Assembly: GCA_001604035.1 (NCBI GenBank)
Contig: LVAK01000077.1
Coordinates: 1 to 39,868 of the forward strand
Direction: 5' to 3'
DNA: 39,868 bases
Source of the DNA: Clostridiales bacterium Firm_05
GTDB lineage: Bacteria > Bacillota > Clostridia > Oscillospirales > Ruminococcaceae
A program made the position numbers and the translations under genes. The notes under the pieces are model-generated. The model was given only the letters and a program-made list of their open reading frames with translations, was not told the origin of the DNA and did no database searches. Within the stretch, counting starts at the first letter, position 1. Every line of letters begins with the position of its first letter. Shown in pieces: positions 38,801 through 39,868 of this stretch.

Positions 38801-38829
38801 ATTATACAATTGTTAACAATTTGTTACAA
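38801..38829 (-). promoter_or_regulatory. Promoter of the xylanase gene with a palindromic operator candidate in the spacer
   Basis: On - strand TTGTAA (38824-38829) - 17 bp - TATAAT (38801-38806); AATTGTTAACAATT at 38808-38821. Confidence 0.6.
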
Positions 38830-38996
38830 CCCACATTTTGCAGTTTTGGTGGATAAAATGTACAGATAGCATATTTTTAATATTTTGTTCATATTTAGTG
38901 TGCTTTGCTACTCTATCAGTTGATTCTCATATATAATTTCAGCAGATTAATAAAAAAAGAAGACGTTTTTTTCTTAAATTTTGTTATCTAACTGAA

Positions 38997-39025
38997 TTGC
39001 ATAACGCTTCTAAGAATGATATAAT
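38997..39025 (+). promoter_or_regulatory. Sigma-A-type promoter of the right-edge lipoprotein gene
   Basis: TTGCAT (38997-39002) - 17 bp - TATAAT (39020-39025). Confidence 0.7.
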
Positions 39026-39065
39026 TATAATGGTAAATTTTGATCAAGTGAAAAGAAGGTAGTAT

Positions 39066-39868
39066 ATGAATAAAAAAATATCTGCACTATTGACAGTATC
39101 GGCTTTGGTACTGTCATGTGTAAGCTGCGGCGGCAAGAGCAGTTCTTCTCATGCTGACAGCAGTTCAAATAACAACGCTTCGTCTTCCGGAGCTGTCGAG
39201 GAGGATCTGACTGTGGCTGCTATCGAGGAAAACTTGTCCCTTACAGAAGAGACTACCGCAGAACCGACCACGGTTCATGTTAGTCCTACTGAAACTATCT
39301 CCGTTGAATCCGGTTCACAGATAGAAGTCGGAAAATCACTCCCTTACACCGAAGGAAACAATACTATAAAATTTGAGCTTGCCGACCTTATAGAAGAAGG
39401 TGATCAGGTCAATTCCTTCACATTTGTTATCCGCGCTGCTGATGGAAAAAACATCGGTGAATTCAAAGGCGGCTGCGGAATTTCTGTAAACGGTGACTGT
39501 CCTTCGGCGACAACAAAGGGGTGGTTCCAGTCCCCTGATTTCTCTGCTCCAACACAGGGAACATACGGTGAAATAAAGTGGGATGTACCGTCTGAATTAA
39601 AGAATTATATCACAAACGGCGGCGAACTTCTTTTTGGATACTGGTGGGGCGGCGCTTCAAGCATTACAGTTGAAAGCGTTATCTGCTCCTTTACCCGTAC
39701 ACGTCAGGTCCCTACTGATGGTAAATCATCCATCGCTCTTAATCTGAGTACCGGATATACCCAAAATGCTAATCTGATATCGGTTCCTCTTAAGGATATT
39801 ATTCCTGATAACACGATTCCGGAGACACTGACTTTTGACGTGTCAGCTGGAGGCGCTTTTAAAAAGCT
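39066..39868 (+). CDS. Truncated (runs off window) putative lipoprotein with tandem YWWGG-type, possibly carbohydrate-binding, modules
   Basis: ATG at 39066 preceded by AAGAAGGT SD; MNKKISALLTVSALVLSCVSCGGKSSSS lipoprotein signal; open to window end; KNYITNGGELLFGYWWGGASSITVESVICSF. Confidence 0.75.
   Translation, partial: MNKKISALLTVSALVLSCVSCGGKSSSSHADSSSNNNASSSGAVEEDLTVAAIEENLSLTEETTAEPTTVHVSPTETISVESGSQIEVGKSLPYTEGNNTIKFELADLIEEGDQVNSFTFVIRAADGKNIGEFKGGCGISVNGDCPSATTKGWFQSPDFSAPTQGTYGEIKWDVPSELKNYITNGGELLFGYWWGGASSITVESVICSFTRTRQVPTDGKSSIALNLSTGYTQNANLISVPLKDIIPDNTIPETLTFDVSAGGAFKK

Noticed and set aside
1-39868. CRISPR arrays, insertion sequences, prophage, rRNA or tRNA genes
   Set aside because: No regularly spaced direct repeats, transposase/integrase motifs or recognisable structural RNA genes were seen.

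Overview
The window is 39,868 bp from an anaerobic Firmicute. Dockerin-bearing plant-cell-wall enzymes, the gene order and the sporulation set suggest a Ruminococcus-like member of the Ruminococcaceae/Oscillospiraceae; this taxonomic call is inference. Nearly all genes are on the - strand. They form: (i) tcdA; (ii) metY with an ECF transporter S component; (iii) an fhs-tsaE-tsaB-rpiB-upp run; (iv) a conserved clostridial block, read in transcription order as spoIIIAA-AH, then Asp23-nusB-M22 paralogue-xseA-xseB-ispA-dxs-tlyA-nadK-argR-recN, continuing into a phosphatase, a GH42 beta-galactosidase, dtd and a PBP; (v) a uridine-kinase-like/ABC transporter unit; (vi) a cellulosomal pair: a multimodular GH10/GH43 xylan-degrading enzyme and an SGNH esterase, each with an internal dockerin. 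The + strand genes are a repeat-containing lipoprotein, radA, and a truncated lipoprotein at the right edge that the ORF track does not list. The observations most worth a second look are: a MET-box-like dyad upstream of metY; a perfect 14-bp palindrome filling the -35/-10 spacer of the xylanase promoter; a hairpin between dtd and the PBP gene that looks like a terminator and also carries the next gene's SD; a good sigma-E promoter candidate in front of spoIIIAA; and the truncated lipoprotein with tandem YWWGG-type modules divergent from the xylanase. No CRISPR, IS element, rRNA or tRNA was recognised. All family calls are by eye, without database searches.
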